Positions 43,810 to 53,920 of a stretch of DNA of 64,000 nucleotides are shown here, in pieces. The position numbers and the translations under genes were made by a program. Each line of letters starts with the position of its first letter. Position 1 is the stretch's first letter. Source of the stretch: Actinomadura macrotermitis. Its GTDB lineage: Bacteria; Actinomycetota; Actinomycetes; Streptosporangiales; Streptosporangiaceae. Under the pieces are notes generated by a model. That model was not told where the DNA came from, did no database searches, and saw only the letters and a list, made by a program, of their open reading frames with translations. Location: the NCBI RefSeq assembly GCF_009604375.1, contig NZ_WEGH01000002.1, forward strand, positions 300,073 through 364,072, in the 5' to 3' direction.

Positions 43810-45191
43810 CCGACCCGCGCCGCCAGGGCGTTCAGGCACGTGAGCAGCGTGCGCGCGTGGACGTTGACGTAGTGGCCATGGCGGGCCATCTCGGCGAGCT
43901 GGCCGTGCGAGACCCACCGGAAGCCGAACGGCGGCGCCAGCGGCGCCATGGACTCGTCGGCGTCGATCACCATGTACCGGCTCACCGCGTTCAGGAACCG
44001 GCCGCCCTCCTCCGACTGGAGCACCGAGTAGCGGACCCGGCCCGCGGGGACGGCGGACACGACATCGAGGAAGGGCGGGTGCTTCTCCGGCGGCAGGTGC
44101 GCGTAGTTCGCGGGAATGGTCTGGACGGTCGGGCCGAGCTCCACCGTGTCCAGGAAGCCGGCCTCCGCGCGGGCCCGGACGAGGATGTGCGGCACCCCCT
44201 CGATCTCCCGGGTCAGGAAGGCCACCACCCCTTCGCCGCGCGGCTCGAACAGCGGCTGCGTCCACTGCGCCACTTCGCGGTTGCCCGCCTGCACCGCCAC
44301 CGCGATGACGCTGAAGTACCGTCCCCGCTCGTGATCGATCGACGCCGCGCCGCGTGTCCAGCCCGAGGCGCTCCGCAACGGGATCCGCTCGGTCCGCACG
44401 AAGTGCGCCGACCGCATGGCGGCCAGCCAGGACAGCAGTTCGGTGTCGGAGTGCAGAGCGCGGGGCGTGCTGGCGGCGGGCAGGCTCGCCAGGACCGACC
44501 GCGAGTCCATGTTGACCAGGTTGTCGTAGCGCAGCAGTTCGGCGATCTGGCCGAGCGTCAGCCAGCGGAAGTCCTCGTGCGGCGGCACGTCGCCGGAAAC
44601 TTCGACGATCATGTTGCGGTTGCGCTTGCGGTAGAACCAGGAGCCGTGCTCGGACTGCAGGACGTCCGACAGCACCCGGTCGCTCTCCCCCCGGGTGAAG
44701 TGCTCCAGATAGCGGACGGCCGCGCCTTGGTGCACCCCCGTGTAGTTGCTGCGGGTCGCCTGCACGGTCGGGGACAGCTGCAGCAGGTTCGGGTTGCCCG
44801 GCTCCATCTTGGCCTGCATCAGGAAATGCAGGACGCCGTCGAACTCCTTGGCCACGATGCCGAGGATGCCGATCTCGGGCTGGCCGATGATGGGCTGGTG
44901 CCAGCTCGCCGTCGGCGGGTCGCCCATCGCCACCCGCAGGCCCCCGACGGAGAAGAACCGGCCGCTACGGTGCACCAGGTCGCCGGTGTCATCGCGGAAG
45001 TACCAGCCGTCCAGGTCGCCGAAGGAGATGCGGTCCACCGCGAAACGGGTGGCGGTGCGGCGCCGGGCGAACCAGGCATGGAAGTCCTCCACGCTCCCCG
45101 ACATGCCGTGCCGGGCGGCGGCCGACCTGGCCAGCCGGGCGGGCAGCCCCTGGTCGTCGCGCGGCCGGGTCAGCGCGATCTGAGCGGTCAT
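43806..45191 (-). CDS. NDP-hexose 2,3-dehydratase
   Basis: A 461-residue protein of the EryBVI/TylX3 family, which removes water across C2-C3 of dTDP-4-keto-6-deoxyglucose and commits the sugar to 2-deoxygenation. The protein is an internal tandem duplication typical of the family: each half has a GRYFSV/GRFFSVGG strand, PTVQ(A/T) and RY(L/S)...SE(E/H)G segments. ATG at 45191 follows GGGACGGAG. It is the last gene on the minus strand after the two pathway regulators. Confidence 0.92.
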   Translation of the reverse strand: MTAQIALTRPRDDQGLPARLARSAAARHGMSGSVEDFHAWFARRRTATRFAVDRISFGDLDGWYFRDDTGDLVHRSGRFFSVGGLRVAMGDPPTASWHQPIIGQPEIGILGIVAKEFDGVLHFLMQAKMEPGNPNLLQLSPTVQATRSNYTGVHQGAAVRYLEHFTRGESDRVLSDVLQSEHGSWFYRKRNRNMIVEVSGDVPPHEDFRWLTLGQIAELLRYDNLVNMDSRSVLASLPAASTPRALHSDTELLSWLAAMRSAHFVRTERIPLRSASGWTRGAASIDHERGRYFSVIAVAVQAGNREVAQWTQPLFEPRGEGVVAFLTREIEGVPHILVRARAEAGFLDTVELGPTVQTIPANYAHLPPEKHPPFLDVVSAVPAGRVRYSVLQSEEGGRFLNAVSRYMVIDADESMAPLAPPFGFRWVSHGQLAEMARHGHYVNVHARTLLTCLNALAARVG

Positions 45192-45434
45192 CTCCGTCCC
45201 TTCCGACGGCCCGCGAGGCGCGGCGGCGGCGCCACCGCGCGAGACTGAGGAAATGAGCCGCCCAGCAAATCTCGCGAAACAGGTCTCACCTTCACCCGTC
45301 ACATCATGGGGGATAATTCTAAAGTCCCGCCAATGGCGCCGGCCCGCACGGCAAGCCTATGTATTCAGGGGGCGCCGGGCCGGAAAGCGGGGGTTACCGT
45401 GCGGCGTGGAGACCGAATAAATCGAGGATACGGA

Positions 45435-45508
45435 TCCCGATGGCCCGATCCGGCGGCGGTAAGCGGACTTGAAATCCGGCAAGTGCGGGTTCGAATCCCG
45501 TCCGGGTA
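45435..45508 (+). other. tRNA-like fragment, possible pseudo-tRNA-Ser
   Basis: CGGA-CTTGAAA-TCCG reads as an anticodon arm (TGA, Ser). GCGGG-TTCGAAT-CCCGT reads as a T arm, followed by CCGGGTAC. A 7-bp acceptor stem, a proper D arm and the long serine variable arm are missing, so this is not a functional tRNA-Ser. It may be a scar of an old integration event in the 45192-45515 gap. Confidence 0.3.
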
Positions 45509-45515
45509 CGAAGGG

Positions 45516-47999
45516 CTATCCGAGCCAGACTCCTTCGAGATCCTTGTGCTGCAGAACCGATTTGAGGTCGAAGCGCCTGACCTTGAGCTTGCGGTAGATC
45601 CTGGTCAGATGCTGCTCGACCGTGCTGATCGTGATGGAGAGCTTCTCGGAGATCTCCCGGTTGGTGTGCCCGGCGGCGGCCAGCGCGGCGACCTTGCGCT
45701 CCGCGCTGCTGAGTTCGGCCACGATCCGCGCGGGCTGGGGCCGCCGGGGGGCGGGCTCCAGCAGTGCCGCCTGCTCGTCCGCCAGGGCCTTGGCCTTCCC
45801 GGGCTTGCCCAGCGACCGGTACGCCTCGGCCGCCCCGGAACGCCACGGCTCCACCGCCGGGAGGTCGATTCCCCAGTCCCGCATCAGCTTCCCGCATGTG
45901 GAGAAGTCGGAGAGCGCGGCGTAGGAGCGGCCGGCGGCCAGATGGTAGCGGCCCCGCGCGGCCAGGTAGTGCAGGCCCATCCGGGACCGGAACATCGCCT
46001 CGGGCACGGGAATGTCGAGCGACGCCTTCGCCCGCCGCAGATCGCCCATGGCGGTCGCGGCCTGGACCCGGACGGCCAGGGGCAGCCCCACCGCCACGCC
46101 CCAGCCCTCCGCGGAGATCAGGCGCAGCGCGGTCTCGGAGTGCGCGTCGGCCTCGGCCAGGCGTCCCTGCCTGAGCGAGATCAGGGCGCGTTGCGCCGAC
46201 AGGAGCGCGTGCCAGGTGGGGCTGCGCCGCTCCACGGCCTCGGCGAGCAGGGCGTCGCACCAGAAGGACGCCGTGTCCAGCCGGTCGTTGTAGACGAGAA
46301 CGGCCAGCGCCGCCGTGAGCGGGGCGAGCGTCCGGTGGTTGATCCTGGAACGTTGCAGGATGCCCTCGGCGTCGGCCAGCGCCGAGGGTTCGTTCCCGTG
46401 GGCCAGTTCCATCGCGAGGCGGCCGGTGCTCTGCAGGTCGGGGTTCAGCGGCGCCGGGGCGGCGCCCGTGGACGCGCCGCCCAGCGGATCGGCCTTGACC
46501 GCTCCCGGATACAGGTACGCCGTCCACAGCCGCGATGTGGCGAGGCCGGCCAGGGTCTCGGCGCTCTCGCCGCCGGCGGGCGGGGCCCCGGCCAGTTCGA
46601 CGGCCTCTCCCAGGCGTCCGTGCCAGAGCAGGTAGGGCGCCGTCGTGTTGAGGGGGGCGCTGTCCGGCTCCCCGGCGGCGGTGGCGTCGAACTCGTGCAG
46701 CCGCCGTAGCACGGTGGCCGGATCGACACGCCATTCGGCATCGATGAGCATGGACACGATCTGCGGGCGCTGTTGTTCGTCGCATAACTCGTAGGCGACG
46801 CGCAGGTAGTCGATGCCGGCGCCGACCTCGTCGTGGGACAGGGCGTGTTCCGCGGCCTCGCGGAGGATCGGGACGGCCCAGGCCGCCTCCAGGTGTTCGG
46901 CCGCCACGATGTGGTCGGCCACGTCCCGGGCGGGCGCCCCCTTGTCGTGCAGCAGCCGGGCCATGCGCCTGTGCAGGGCCCGGCGCGTGGTGAGCGACCC
47001 GCCGAGCACGGCGTTCTGGATGATCCGGTGCCGGAACCGGCCGTCGACCAGGATCTCCGCCGCCGTCAGCGTCGCGACGGCCTGGTGTGCCGTGGCGGCG
47101 TCCATGCCGAGCAGGCGGCCCAGTACCGACGCCGGCACGGGCCTGCCCAGCAGGGCGATGGCCCGTGCCAACTCGATGACCGGCGGATCGTACTGGTAGA
47201 GCAGCCGCAGCACCGCCCGGCGGAACGACTCCCCGGCCTCGTTCCCCTCCGGGAACACCTGCGGGCCACCGCCGCAGAAATCGTCGATGAGCGCTCGCAC
47301 CAGCATCGGGTATCCGGCGCTCGCCTCGTGGAACGCCGGGGCCAGATCGTGCGCGGCCTGCTCGTCCAGGTGCGCGGCGAGCATCTGGACGACCCCCGCC
47401 TTGGACAAGGGCGCGAGCCGGATCTGCCGGAAGGACGGCTCACGGAGGAACTCGCTTCGCAACAGGGTGTTCGCGGCGTTCGGTCCGGTGCTCTCGGTGA
47501 ACACGACGTGGAGGCGCTCCGACCGCAGGCGGCGCACCAGGTAGAGCAGGCACTGCAGCGACGGTTCGTCGGCGTGGTGCACGTCGCCCACGGCGATGGC
47601 GAGGGGCCGCTGGTCGAGCAGATCGCGCAGCAGCTGCCAGAGCCTGCGCAGGACGCATGCGGGAACCCGCCCGGTGGACGTCGTCCCCCGGGCGGAGAGG
47701 CTGCGCGCGGCCAGTTCCAGCCAGTTCGTCGCGTCCTGCGCGCTGGGCGGGTGAAGATCCGGACTGTGGAACAGCTGCTCCAGGACGCCGAACGGGACGT
47801 GGCGCTCGCCCTGTGAGGCCACCCCGTACAGGCAGAGGGCCCCGGCCTCCCGGGCCCGCTCTTCGAAGGCTCGCAACAGTGTGGTCTTGCCCGTGGCAAT
47901 GCCACCGGTTATCACTATTCCCTGGCTACCCGGACCGCGAAACCCCTTCACCATATTTTCGATTTCCGCGAGCTCGCATTCCCTTTCCACCAGATCCAT
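45516..47999 (-). CDS. LAL-type LuxR-family pathway regulator
   Basis: An 827-residue large ATP-binding LuxR regulator. It has Walker A GGIATGKTTLL near residues 31-41 and Walker B AIAVGDVHHADE near 135. A long helical TPR-like middle follows. The C-terminal LuxR HTH (ERKVAALAAAGHTNREISEK, then ISTVEQHLTRIYRKLKV) is near 755-810. ATG at 47999 is preferred for GGGGGA seven bases upstream; a TTG at 48035 is an alternative. Its position in the cluster marks it as a cluster-situated activator. Confidence 0.9.
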   Translation of the reverse strand: MDLVERECELAEIENMVKGFRGPGSQGIVITGGIATGKTTLLRAFEERAREAGALCLYGVASQGERHVPFGVLEQLFHSPDLHPPSAQDATNWLELAARSLSARGTTSTGRVPACVLRRLWQLLRDLLDQRPLAIAVGDVHHADEPSLQCLLYLVRRLRSERLHVVFTESTGPNAANTLLRSEFLREPSFRQIRLAPLSKAGVVQMLAAHLDEQAAHDLAPAFHEASAGYPMLVRALIDDFCGGGPQVFPEGNEAGESFRRAVLRLLYQYDPPVIELARAIALLGRPVPASVLGRLLGMDAATAHQAVATLTAAEILVDGRFRHRIIQNAVLGGSLTTRRALHRRMARLLHDKGAPARDVADHIVAAEHLEAAWAVPILREAAEHALSHDEVGAGIDYLRVAYELCDEQQRPQIVSMLIDAEWRVDPATVLRRLHEFDATAAGEPDSAPLNTTAPYLLWHGRLGEAVELAGAPPAGGESAETLAGLATSRLWTAYLYPGAVKADPLGGASTGAAPAPLNPDLQSTGRLAMELAHGNEPSALADAEGILQRSRINHRTLAPLTAALAVLVYNDRLDTASFWCDALLAEAVERRSPTWHALLSAQRALISLRQGRLAEADAHSETALRLISAEGWGVAVGLPLAVRVQAATAMGDLRRAKASLDIPVPEAMFRSRMGLHYLAARGRYHLAAGRSYAALSDFSTCGKLMRDWGIDLPAVEPWRSGAAEAYRSLGKPGKAKALADEQAALLEPAPRRPQPARIVAELSSAERKVAALAAAGHTNREISEKLSITISTVEQHLTRIYRKLKVRRFDLKSVLQHKDLEGVWLG

Positions 48000-48035
48000 C
48001 AGCGAATCCCCCAGACAGTCGGCAGGCACTGTCAA

Positions 48036-48048
48036 ATGATGACATCAT
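48036..48048. promoter_or_regulatory. Palindrome upstream of the LAL regulator
   Basis: ATGATG-A-CATCAT is a perfect 13-base palindrome, 37 bp before the preferred ATG and close to a TTGTCA box on the minus strand. It may be an operator at the regulator's own promoter. Confidence 0.4.
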
Positions 48049-48270
48049 GACTGCCATACTGACAACGAGCAGCGTGTCCGCAATTGCTCTCAGTCTGTGA
48101 TCATCCCGCCCGCGACCTGCCGATTCATCGTGTCGGCGGCGGCGATATGGCCGTTCGGTGATTCTTTCTTGACCCCGGCGGCTTCATTGCCACCGGTTTT
48201 ACCTAAATTTAATTGGCGGAGTGCCCGATTCACTTTGCCGCGGCACCGGCCTTCCGGTGCACCGGCGGCG

Positions 48271-49038
48271 CTAGGACGCGGCGCGAAGGTCGAGCCCTTC
48301 GTCGGCGGTGAGGATCGCCTGCTGCAGGTCCCGCAGCGCCCGGCACGGCTCGAGCCCCAGCTCCTCCATGAGCAGGCTGCGCGCGGACTGGTACACCCCG
48401 AGCGCCTCCGCCTGCCGGCCGGACCGGTAGAGCGCCAGCATGAGCTGCCGGTAGTACGCCTCGCACAGCGGGTTCTCGCCGACCAGCAGCTGCAGCCGCC
48501 CGATCACCTCGCGGTGCCGGCCGAGCCGGAGATGGACGTCGGCGAGCAGTTCCAGGCACTCCAGCCGCAGCTCCGTCATCCACGTCACGAAGCCCTCGAT
48601 GATCGGCCCGCTGCGCAGGTCGCCCAGCACCGGCCCCCGCCACAGGTCCAGTGCCCCTTCCAGGCAGGCCATGGCCTCCTCGTCCCGCCGCTCTCGCATG
48701 AGGGCGCGGCCGCGCTCCACCGCCCCCAGGAACAACCGGAAGTCGATCTCGTCGTCGTCCGTGCGCAGCTGATACCCCGAGACCCGGGTGAGCAGCGGGT
48801 TCGCCGTCCGGCCCGGCCGGTTGAGGAGCTTGCGCACCTGGGAGATGTAAACGTGCAGGCCCGCTGTCGCACGCCGCGGCGGCACATCGCCCCAGATCTC
48901 GGTGATGAGCTGCCCGGGCGCGACCACCTGGTCGCACCGGACGACCAGCGCGGCCAGCACTGTCTGGACCTTCCGCGCGCTGATGGTGAAGGAGTCCTCT
49001 CCGTCGAGCACGCGCAAGGGGCCGAGGACTTCGTACAT
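48271..49038 (-). CDS. SARP-family transcriptional activator
   Basis: A 255-residue regulator of the AfsR/DnrI/RedD type. The N-terminal OmpR-like winged helix covers about residues 1-95 (EVLGPLRVLDGEDSFTI; HVYISQVRKLLN). A bacterial transcriptional activation (TPR-like) domain covers about 100-245 (ALYRSGRQAEALGVYQSARS). SARPs activate antibiotic clusters by binding direct repeats near -35. ATG at 49038 (or GTG at 49041) follows AGGAGGAG. It is divergent from the MEP/sugar operon, its likely target. Confidence 0.92.
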   Translation of the reverse strand: MYEVLGPLRVLDGEDSFTISARKVQTVLAALVVRCDQVVAPGQLITEIWGDVPPRRATAGLHVYISQVRKLLNRPGRTANPLLTRVSGYQLRTDDDEIDFRLFLGAVERGRALMRERRDEEAMACLEGALDLWRGPVLGDLRSGPIIEGFVTWMTELRLECLELLADVHLRLGRHREVIGRLQLLVGENPLCEAYYRQLMLALYRSGRQAEALGVYQSARSLLMEELGLEPCRALRDLQQAILTADEGLDLRAAS

Positions 49039-49272
49039 CACGATGTTCTCCTCCTGGTGGGCCGATGCGGGGCACAGTCGTCGTGGACGGCCCTGCCGGC
49101 CCCTGCCCGCCGGCCCCCGCCATCGGGTGAACCGGCGCTGGTGAACCGGATGAGATGGTCGCGGGCTGTTCCACGCTGACGCCGCGAACTCGAGGGCCGA
49201 CCAGAATCTGAAGACGGGCAAATATTTGGGAGCTGCCATTCTGAGCCTCAGGGCAACATCTTCGATGATGCG

Positions 49273-49349
49273 TTGACACGCCTCGGTTCGGTACCCGTAC
49301 TTTTACCCTTACCCGTGACTACTCGGGAACAGGGGCATACCCCTTACCC
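49273..49349. promoter_or_regulatory. TACCC repeat cluster in the SARP-ispH gap
   Basis: TACCC occurs at 49292, 49304, 49310, 49338 and 49345, just after a TTGACA (49273-49278) that could pair with TACTTT 19 bases on. Direct repeats overlapping a weakly spaced promoter are typical SARP targets. This lies 170-245 bp before ispH in the divergent gap. The exact heptamer register is uncertain. Confidence 0.4.
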
Positions 49350-49518
49350 GATGCGCCCCGTCCTCACCTGCCGTCGCAGGCCCTGCCGAGGCGGCGACGC
49401 GCCCCTGAGCCGCACCGGCCGCGCCGGACGCCCAAGAAGCGCTTTAGAGGCCGCGTCCACGATGGTCGCGAAACGCGCATGATCCGGCCCCGGCGCCCAG
49501 CGCCGATCTGAGGGAGTC

Positions 49519-50532
49519 ATGGAAGAGCACCAGCCTCACGGGAGCACGAAGAACGGGAACTCCACGTCGAAACGGACGGTGCTCGCCGAGCCGCGCGGGT
49601 TCTGCGCCGGAGTGGTGCGGGCGATCGCGATGGTCGAGCGGGCGCTCGAGATCCACGGGCCGCCGGTCTACGTGCGAAAGGAGATCGTCCACAACCAGCA
49701 TGTCGTGGCCGGCCTGCGGCGCCGGGGCGCGCGGTTCGTGGACTCGGAGTCGGACGTGCCGGAGGGCGCCGTCTGCGTCTTCTCCGCGCACGGCGTCTCC
49801 CCGCTCGTCCGCGACAACGCCGCCGCCCGCGGCCTCCGGGTGATCGACGCGACCTGCCCGCTGGTGTCGAGGGTCCACCGGCACGCCCGGCGGGGGGCGC
49901 GGAACGGGCGGCTGGTGCTGCTCGTCGGGCACGCCGGCCACGAGGAGACCCAGGGCACCCGCGGCGAGGCGCCGGACCGCACGATCGTCATCGAGACCGT
50001 GGCCGACGTCGACCGGCTGGACCTGCCCGCCGACACCCCGGTGACCTACCTGACGCAGACCACCCTGTCGGTGGACGAGACGGCCGAGGTGATCGAGCGG
50101 ATCAGGGCCCGGTTCACCGACGTCGCCGCACCGGGCACCGACACCATCTGCTACGCGAGCCAGAACCGGCAGAACGGCATCAAGTCACTGGCGCGCCGGT
50201 GCGAGCTCATCCTCGTCGTGGGGGCGCGCAACTCCAGCAACTCGCTGCGCATGGTGGACGTCGCCCGCGAGGCCGGCGCGCGGGCGCACCTCGTGCCCGA
50301 CGTCACCGAGTTCGACGAGGCGTGGCTGCGCGGCGTGTCGTCGGTCGGCGTCAGTTCCGGCGCGAGCGTGCCGGACATCCTCGTCGAACGGCTGGTGGAC
50401 CGCCTCGTCCGGCTCGGCTACGGCGACATCAGCACCGACGTCACCTCGGTGGAGGACGTGGATTTCGCGATGCCGTCGTTCCTGGCGGCCGGCACCGGCC
50501 GAACCGGCCCCGCCCTTCGAGACCCCGCCTGA
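49519..50532 (+). CDS. ispH: HMBPP reductase, MEP pathway
   Basis: A 337-residue Fe-S enzyme that reduces HMBPP to IPP and DMAPP. The three cluster-binding Cys are seen in RGFCAGV, DATCPLV and [10 protein letters not shown]. Conserved AHGVSP and the GHAGHEET region are present. It heads a plus-strand operon: dxs begins 18 bp after its stop. A pathway-specific extra copy in a biosynthetic cluster raises terpenoid precursor supply. Confidence 0.93.
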   Translation: MEEHQPHGSTKNGNSTSKRTVLAEPRGFCAGVVRAIAMVERALEIHGPPVYVRKEIVHNQHVVAGLRRRGARFVDSESDVPEGAVCVFSAHGVSPLVRDNAAARGLRVIDATCPLVSRVHRHARRGARNGRLVLLVGHAGHEETQGTRGEAPDRTIVIETVADVDRLDLPADTPVTYLTQTTLSVDETAEVIERIRARFTDVAAPGTDTICYASQNRQNGIKSLARRCELILVVGARNSSNSLRMVDVAREAGARAHLVPDVTEFDEAWLRGVSSVGVSSGASVPDILVERLVDRLVRLGYGDISTDVTSVEDVDFAMPSFLAAGTGRTGPALRDPA

Positions 50533-50549
50533 GCGCACGGGAGTGGACT

Positions 50550-52451
50550 GTGGCTGACATCAGACCCGAACCCGGCCGGGGCAGCGCGACGCCGCTGCTC
50601 GACCGCGTTCACCGCCCCGCCGATCTGCGGGCCCTGGACGGGAGCACGCTGACGGCCCTGGCCACGGAGATCCGGGGGTTCCTGATCGCCGAGGTCTCGC
50701 GCAGCGGCGGGCATCTCGGCCCCAACCTCGGCACCGTCGAGCTCACCATCGCCCTGCACCGGGTGTTCGAGTCGCCGCGCGACCGGATCCTGTGGGACAC
50801 CGGGCACCAGTCGTACGCGCACAAGCTGCTGACCGGCCGCAAGGACTTCTCCCGGCTGCGGGCCAAGGGCGGGCTGTCGGGGTACCCCTCGCGCGCCGAA
50901 TCCGAGCACGACCTCATCGAGAACTCGCATGCCTCCACGGCCCTCGGCTGGGCCGACGGCCTTGCGAAGGCGTACCGGCTGGCCGGCCGGGCCGATCGCA
51001 GGGTCGTCGCCATCGTCGGCGACGGCGCGCTGACCGGCGGCATGGCGTGGGAGGGGTTGAACAGCCTCGCGGACCAGAACCTGCGAGTCGTGGTGGTGGT
51101 CAACGACAACGGCCGCTCCTACGCCCCGACCCGTGGCGGGCTGGCCCGGCACCTGTCGGCGCGGCGCACCGCGGGCGGTCGCCGGCAGCGGCTGCGCGAG
51201 GTCCCGGTGGCCGGTGCGCCGCTCTACCGCGCGCTGCACGCGATGAAGACGAAGATTACGAACATGCGCGCCCCGCAGAGCCTGTTCCAGGGTCTCGGAG
51301 TGGAATACCTCGGCCCGGTCGACGGGCACGACATCGCCGCGACCGAGGAGGCCCTGCGGCAGGCCACTCGCCTCGACGGGCCGGTGGTGGTCCACTGCGT
51401 CACCCGCAAGGGCAACGGCTTCGCGGCGGCCGAGCAGGACGAGCTGGACCGGATGCACGTCGTCCGGCCGCGGTCCGCGGCCGGCGGCCGGCCCCCGGCG
51501 GACTGGACCTCGGTCTTCGCCGACGAGATGGTGCGCATCGGGGCCGAGCGTCCCGACGTGGTGGCCGTCACCGCCGCCATGCTGGAGCCGGTCGGCCTGC
51601 AGGCGTTCGCCGAACGGTATCCGGACCGGGTCTTCGACGTCGGCATCGCCGAGCAGCACGCGGTCACGTCGGCGGCGGGCCTGTCCGCGGGCGGCGCGCA
51701 CCCGGTCGTCGCGCTGTACGCCACGTTCCTCAACCGCGCGTTCGACCAGGTCCTCATGGACGTCGCCCTGCACGGATGCGGTGTCACGTTCGCACTCGAC
51801 CGGGCGGGGGCCACCGGCTCGGACGGCCCGAGCCACAACGGCATGTGGGACCTGTCGATGCTGCAGCTGGTGCCGACGATGCAGATCGCGGCGCCGCGCG
51901 ACGGCACCCGGCTGCGCGCCCAGCTGCGCGAGGCGATCGCCGTGGAGGGGCACCCGACGATGGTCCGGTACCCCAAGGGTCCCGTCGCACCCGACATCGA
52001 GCCGGTCGCCAGGGCCGGGACCGCCGAGATCCTGGCCCTGCCGGACGGCCCCGGCGATGTCCTCATCGTGGCGGTGGGCCCGATGGCGGCGGCCGCCCTG
52101 GGCGCGGCCGGGAGGCTCGCCGCCGAGGGCGTCGCCGTGACCGTCGTGGACCCGTGCTGGGTGAAACCGCTCGACGCCGAACTGCTGAAGCTGGCGGAAG
52201 CGCACCGGCTGGTCGTCACCGTGGAGGACAACGGCCGGGTGGCCGGCGCCGGCGCCGCGCTCGCCCAGGCGATGCGCGACGCCGGGATCCACCGGCCGCT
52301 GCACCAGGCCGCCCTGCCCCAGGAGTTCCTGGCGCAGGCGGGCCGCGACGAGGTACTGGAGCAGGCGGGCCTGACCGCCCGGGGCATCGCCCGGGACGTG
52401 GCGCACGCCCTGGCCCGGCTCCGCGTGACCGATCACGAGGAGGTCGTATGA
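50550..52451 (+). CDS. dxs: 1-deoxy-D-xylulose-5-phosphate synthase
   Basis: A 633-residue thiamine diphosphate enzyme condensing pyruvate and glyceraldehyde-3-phosphate, the entry and flux-controlling step of the MEP pathway. It has [19 protein letters not shown], the TPP/metal motif [16 protein letters not shown] ending in [11 protein letters not shown] and the [15 protein letters not shown] segment. GTG at 50550 follows GGGAG. Its stop overlaps ispG (ATGA). Confidence 0.95.
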   Translation: MADIRPEPGRGSATPLLDRVHRPADLRALDGSTLTALATEIRGFLIAEVSRSGGHLGPNLGTVELTIALHRVFESPRDRILWDTGHQSYAHKLLTGRKDFSRLRAKGGLSGYPSRAESEHDLIENSHASTALGWADGLAKAYRLAGRADRRVVAIVGDGALTGGMAWEGLNSLADQNLRVVVVVNDNGRSYAPTRGGLARHLSARRTAGGRRQRLREVPVAGAPLYRALHAMKTKITNMRAPQSLFQGLGVEYLGPVDGHDIAATEEALRQATRLDGPVVVHCVTRKGNGFAAAEQDELDRMHVVRPRSAAGGRPPADWTSVFADEMVRIGAERPDVVAVTAAMLEPVGLQAFAERYPDRVFDVGIAEQHAVTSAAGLSAGGAHPVVALYATFLNRAFDQVLMDVALHGCGVTFALDRAGATGSDGPSHNGMWDLSMLQLVPTMQIAAPRDGTRLRAQLREAIAVEGHPTMVRYPKGPVAPDIEPVARAGTAEILALPDGPGDVLIVAVGPMAAAALGAAGRLAAEGVAVTVVDPCWVKPLDAELLKLAEAHRLVVTVEDNGRVAGAGAALAQAMRDAGIHRPLHQAALPQEFLAQAGRDEVLEQAGLTARGIARDVAHALARLRVTDHEEVV

Positions 52452-53581
52452 GCGGCATGGCCTTGGGCATGCCGGCGGTTCCGCCGCCGCGGCTGGCGGC
52501 GCGCCGCCGGACCAGGCAGGTCCGGGTCGGCGGCGTACCGGTCGGCGGGGACGCCCCCGTGTCGGTGCAGTCGATGACCACGACCCTCACCGCCGACGTC
52601 GACGCGACACTGCGGCAGATCGCGGAGCTGACGGCGGCGGGCTGCCAGATCGTCCGGGTGGCGGTGCCGTCGCAGGACGACGCCGACGCGCTGCCCGACA
52701 TCGCGCGGCGGTCACAGATCCCGGTGATCGCCGACATCCACTTCCAGCCGAAGTACGTGTTCGCCGCGATCGACGCCGGGTGCGCGGCGGTCCGGGTGAA
52801 CCCCGGCAACATCAAGAAGTTCGACGACAAGGTCGGCGAGATCGCCCGCGCGGCCATGGACGCGGGCGTCCCGATCCGGATCGGCGTGAACGCCGGCTCG
52901 CTCGACAGGCGGCTCCTGGACAAGCACGGCAAGGCCACGGCCGAGGCGCTGGTCGAGTCCGCGCTGTGGGAGTGCTCGCTGTTCGAGGAGCACGGCTTCG
53001 GCGACATCAAGATCTCGGTCAAGCACCACGACCCGGTGGTGATGGTGCAGGCGTACCGGCTGCTGGCCGGGCGGTGCGACTACCCGCTGCACCTGGGCGT
53101 CACCGAGGCCGGCCCGCGGTTCCAGGGCACGATCAAGTCGGCCACCGCGTTCGGCGCGCTGCTGTCGGAGGGGATCGGCGACACCATCCGGGTGTCGCTG
53201 TCGGCGCCTCCGGTCGAGGAGGTCAAGGTCGGCCTGCAGATCCTGGAGTCGTTGAACCTCCGCGAGCGCGGGCTGGAGATCGTGTCCTGCCCGTCCTGCG
53301 GGCGCGCGCAGGTGAACGTCTACAAGATGGCGGAGGAGGTCTCCGCCGCCCTGGAGGGCATGGACGTCCCGCTGCGGGTCGCCGTCATGGGCTGCGTGGT
53401 GAACGGGCCGGGCGAGGCCCGCGAGGCCGATCTCGGCGTGGCGTCCGGCAACGGCAAGGGCCAGATCTTCGTCCAGGGCGAGATCGTCCGCACCGTCCCC
53501 GAGTCGCAGATTCCCGAAACGCTGATCGACGAGGCGCTCAGGCTGGCGGCGCGGATGGGACACGCCGTCCCCGAGGCCTGA
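52448..53581 (+). CDS. ispG: HMBPP synthase, MEP pathway
   Basis: A 377-residue Fe-S enzyme that converts MEcPP to HMBPP. It has the TIM-barrel start ([20 protein letters not shown]), NPGNI, and the C-terminal cluster ligands CPSCGR and [11 protein letters not shown]. It is coupled to dxs by ATGA. Together with ispH and dxs it supplies three MEP steps (1, 6 and 7); the middle genes (dxr, ispD, E, F) are not here. Confidence 0.95.
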   Translation: MSGMALGMPAVPPPRLAARRRTRQVRVGGVPVGGDAPVSVQSMTTTLTADVDATLRQIAELTAAGCQIVRVAVPSQDDADALPDIARRSQIPVIADIHFQPKYVFAAIDAGCAAVRVNPGNIKKFDDKVGEIARAAMDAGVPIRIGVNAGSLDRRLLDKHGKATAEALVESALWECSLFEEHGFGDIKISVKHHDPVVMVQAYRLLAGRCDYPLHLGVTEAGPRFQGTIKSATAFGALLSEGIGDTIRVSLSAPPVEEVKVGLQILESLNLRERGLEIVSCPSCGRAQVNVYKMAEEVSAALEGMDVPLRVAVMGCVVNGPGEAREADLGVASGNGKGQIFVQGEIVRTVPESQIPETLIDEALRLAARMGHAVPEA

Positions 53582-53631
53582 GGGCGGCACGGCGTCACCG
53601 CCCGTATCGAAGGATCGACTGGAGGAGCGAT

Positions 53632-53868
53632 ATGACCGCGTTGAGGCAAGGGGGCCCGGACGGCGCGCAGGCGCTGCTGACCGCACGCCAGACCGAGGTG
53701 GTCCGGCTCGCGGCGCTGGGGCTGACCGCGAAGGAGACCGCGCGCCGGCTGGGCATCTCCAAGAACACCGTGGACGAGCACCTGAGCGAGGCCCGGCGGC
53801 GCGTCGGGGCCACCACCAAGTCCCACCTCGTCGGCTGGGCGGTCGCCTCCGGGATCGTCCCGGGCTAG
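53632..53868 (+). CDS. Stand-alone LuxR-type HTH protein
   Basis: A 78-residue protein that is almost only a GerE/LuxR helix-turn-helix (TARQTEVVRLAALGLTAKET, then LGISKNTVDEHLSEARRRVG). GGAGGAG precedes the ATG. It has no sensor or receiver domain. It lies between ispG and the P450 gene in the operon, so it may fine-tune the cluster. Confidence 0.85.
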   Translation: MTALRQGGPDGAQALLTARQTEVVRLAALGLTAKETARRLGISKNTVDEHLSEARRRVGATTKSHLVGWAVASGIVPG

Positions 53869-53920
53869 CCGGCCCGGCCCCCGACACCGTGGCACCCCCT
53901 TACCGGGAAAGCGAGGAGAC

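Noticed and set aside
42790..44265. Long minus-strand frame opposite rmlB
   Set aside because: Its protein is an Arg/Ala/Gly-rich shadow and rmlB is unambiguous on the plus strand.
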